Positions 61,514 to 64,000 of a DNA stretch of 64,000 nt are shown here, piece after piece. The stretch spans positions 28,674,569-28,738,568 of the forward strand of contig CM043871.1 in assembly GCA_023846275.1 (NCBI GenBank). The letters run 5' to 3'. The position numbers and the translations under genes were made by a program. The notes under the pieces are model-generated. The model saw only the letters and a program-made list of their open reading frames with translations, searched no databases and had not been told where the DNA came from. Every line of letters begins with the position of its first letter. Position 1 is the first letter of the stretch. Origin of the DNA: Vanilla planifolia (Eukaryota; Streptophyta; Magnoliopsida; Asparagales; Orchidaceae).

Positions 61514-61858
61514 CCTTTTCTTCTGCATGGGAACCACCATCTTCGTTGCCGGCGGGCTTGTTTTACGGTTGTGTAGTTTGTTGAGAAATGCAATCTATCA
61601 GAATATGTATGGGAAGTGGAATTTCCCATCCTGGCTTGTTTCACATGGTGGGTATAATCACACGAGCTTATATTAAAGTGACTACAAACAAGTTAGTAGT
61701 TTCATTGTCAATTCCTCCTCTTCCAACAAAAGCCTCCAAATCCATCTTCGCAGCTCAAAAGAATTTAAATTAAAGAAAAGGTGAAAGAACTCTTGGAAGT
61801 GCCTTGGCCTATTTATGCCCCCTTCTGGTGGACAGCAATCTCCAGACGTGAAGAAGCA

Positions 61859-62295
61859 TCAAGCGTCTGCTGCGCTGAGTGCGGTGACAATGGAGACGAA
61901 GAGGTTGACGATGTCAAGATAAAGAGTAATGGCAGCGCAAACGTATTCATCATAGGTATGCCGTTTTATGAGGTTGTCGGTGTCATAGATGATGAAGCCA
62001 GCAAACACGATCGCGCCAACGCAGCCATAGATGGTCGTTCCAATCTTCCCCAAAGGAAAAAAAATCTGCACCAAGTTCAACTCTTTACCGGTAGAACAGG
62101 GAGACATAAGTGACGAAGAAGAGATGGTGGTTCTTACCTGGACGAGGACGTAGACCATCATCACGAGGAGGGCCGCAGACAAAAATGGTCCGAGGAAATT
62201 GAAGTCATGGCCACGCTTGGCTGCCCAGAATGTGTACATGGTCAAACCACCAACAACAACCGCTGTCAGGACTGCAGCCTCTAATATGGCTTTAC
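61859..62295 (-). CDS. LIFEGUARD / Bax inhibitor-1-like membrane protein, last two exons (5' part not in window)
   Basis: LIFEGUARD (TMBIM) proteins are six- to seven-helix membrane proteins of the ER, Golgi or tonoplast that dampen cell death and affect calcium. The penultimate exon is 62295-62138 (AG at 62,297-62,296; GT at 62,137-62,136) and the last is 62065-61859 with TGA at 61,861-61,859. Visible segments: GKAILEAAVLTAVVV, YTFWAAKRGHDFNFLGPF, a hydrophobic helix ending VLVQ, then FFPLGKIG and the family signature YDTDNLIKRHTYDEYV, and a final helix ending SAADA. These correspond to roughly the last 120 residues of a protein near 240. The missing N-terminal helices are not found between 62,296 and 64,000. 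They may lie beyond a long intron past the right edge, or this is a 3' fragment. The reading frame itself is intact. Confidence 0.85.
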
Positions 62296-63240
62296 CTGTT
62301 CGGCAATCCAAACTTTACAATGTGGGTGGGATTGCAGTATACAAATATCAAGTAAAAAAGGTTAAGAATTATAAAATAAATTCAAGATATGAACACAGCA
62401 AAGGGCATCTGAACCAGGCTATAAGATAGCTTCCAAATGTTCCACCTCAGAATTCATGGTAAATCGGGCTTTTAAAGATGAATATGTTGGGATGGGCTGC
62501 AGCGGTTCTCATGGCGAGTATCAGATAGTTAAGCCGTCCGGTTATGCCAAGCTCAAAGAGTAATCAGTTTCTTTTTTATTTTGATGAAAGAGCTGCGAGG
62601 TCGAAAGCGACTCCAATGCATCAATCAGTTCAGATCGAAGTGTCATCCTGTAGATCACCTGGAGCAATCCCACATGGTCCATGCTTGCAATTCCTAGTCT
62701 ATTCCTAGGGTTGGGTTGACAGCCTTGGACATGTTGAAAGTATTGATGGGTGATCAACTAATAAGAGGGAGTAGAGAAAAAATAAAACCAGAAAAAATTT
62801 TGTTAACGTTTTACACTCTTATATCATAAGAGTAAACACATCAATCATTGATACACTTAAAAACATAAATTTTAAAAAGTATATTCATAATTAAAACAAT
62901 AATTTTTCCCTGAAATCAATTAAAACAATAATTTTTCGCAAATTTATTATATAGTATTCATTAAATTCATATTATTTTAAAAATCTTTAATTAATATCAA
63001 ATCAATTCTTTTAAATAATAGATGTTCAATTAATTCATTTTCTTTATATACTTAATTGTCCAATATCCTATTGATTTTTTGTCAATTACATATTTTAACT
63101 TAATTATAATTTTTTTTTCATAATCATTCCTTGAAGAGTTATACAATTAGTCATTAAGTTCATATTTTCAATATTTGTTACTTAAACTTGATTTTTATAA
63201 TTCTAATTATCTCTATTAACTATTGGAGTCTATCATACTT
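62296..63240. other. Upstream intron or flank of the LIFEGUARD-like exons
   Basis: It holds a 71-codon minus frame (62,757-62,542; includes MDHVGLLQVIYRMTLRSELI) that is gene-like in composition but matches no LIFEGUARD sequence, and AT-rich DNA from 62,780. It may be an unrelated inserted fragment within a long intron. No N-terminal LIFEGUARD exon was seen. Confidence 0.4.
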
Positions 63241-64000
63241 AAATATTTTCATAAAAAGATCAATAATCTAATCAAGGATTTGCACATATCTGAGCTTGAT
63301 CTTCTCTGCAATACAATCTCATAGACTTCTTAACCAAAGCAATGGTCAACTTATTGTCCATCAGCATGTTGGTGGCTTATTTCTCTTCAAAATGAAGTTT
63401 TCTTAACTTCATAACCGTAATGCATGACACACACTGGCTATGACAACTATGTATTATGATTCACATGACGAAAGTGTCACTAGGGTTGCTTCTTTGAACT
63501 TTACGTAAGCACATTGTCTCCTAAAAATATATAAACCTGATAGTGTTATTTTGATTATGGATGTTTCTAACATAAGCATTATCATAATACCTTCACAAAC
63601 TCATATCCTCCAAAAATTATTAATATATCACATGATCAAAAAAACCTTTCTAATATCTTAGAATTCATTTTGTTTTATTTTATATGTTCTTTACTAAGAT
63701 TCTTCATAAATCGACACACAACACCAATTGAGAATTATACATTGGGTCCTATACACATTAAATACCTTAAAGTCCCCACAAGACTTGTGAATGTGGTTAG
63801 ATTCACATTTCTTGCTTTATCCTTAGAGAGCTTTACTCCAAAATCCATTGGGGCATTTGACAAGATAACAATTTGTTACCTTTGACTTCTTTATAATTTC
63901 CATTATATAGGGCTTTTGAGAGATAAACATCCCATCACTTCATTGTTTGACTTCAATACCAAACAATGGTTCACGAGACCCATCTTCCATGACTTCTAAG
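63240..64000 (-). mobile_element. Ty1/copia LTR retrotransposon fossil, end of reverse transcriptase and RNase H
   Basis: On the minus strand, entering from the right edge, broken frames match the copia order. First comes a FGIEV/ISQK-type stretch near 63,960-63,900, then a SLVGSLRYL-like region near 63,790, and then the RNase H block resembling SGFIYI..., ATLVTLSSCESEY and CHALRL at about 63,540-63,400. The copy is broken many times, is old, and continues outside the window. No LTR is visible. Confidence 0.7.

Overview
This is nuclear DNA from a flowering plant. The evidence is spliced GT-AG genes of plant-only families (a vicilin, a FORKED/VAN3-binding protein, a LIFEGUARD protein), plant Ty3/gypsy and Ty1/copia remains, L1 and RTE LINEs, and very AT-rich intergenic DNA. 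I cannot fix the species; a non-grass angiosperm fits, but that is a guess. Three genes can be read whole by joining exons with consistent phases, and two run off the edges. Left edge: the first exon and part of the second exon of a seed-storage vicilin (1-541, minus), with a promoter carrying RY motifs and G-boxes. 9,630-12,579 (minus): an 11-exon, 554-residue type I inositol polyphosphate 5-phosphatase. 29,870-38,416 (plus): an 8-exon, 174-residue PITH-domain protein spread over 8.5 kb. 58,558-61,513 (plus): a 7-exon, 470-residue VAN3-binding/FORKED1-like protein. 61,859-62,295 (minus): the last two exons of a LIFEGUARD/Bax-inhibitor-1-like membrane protein, tail to tail with the FORKED-like gene. 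Between the genes lies old repeat-rich DNA: an L1 LINE endonuclease remnant (5.2-6.3 kb), a broken Ty3/gypsy element (19.5-22.3 kb), an RTE-type LINE antisense inside intron 7 of the PITH gene (35.0-36.4 kb), and a 1.4-kb inverted repeat inside its intron 3 (30.3-31.7 kb). A second gypsy remnant (42.5-45.0 kb) is interrupted by an LTR-like insertion, and a related 2.16-kb solo-LTR-like copy (46,043-48,202) sits inside a tandem repeat. A copia remnant occupies the right edge. Several short tandem repeats and microsatellites are scattered through the AT-rich stretches. The 5-phosphatase and the FORKED-like protein belong to families (CVP2/CVL1 and VAB/FKD) that act together in phosphoinositide-guided vesicle traffic and leaf-vein patterning in Arabidopsis. 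Their presence 46 kb apart is worth noting but is probably chance. I found no tRNA, rRNA or CRISPR array, and nothing that I would call a new biological system. The most unusual structures are the intronic inverted repeat and the pair of related LTR insertions.
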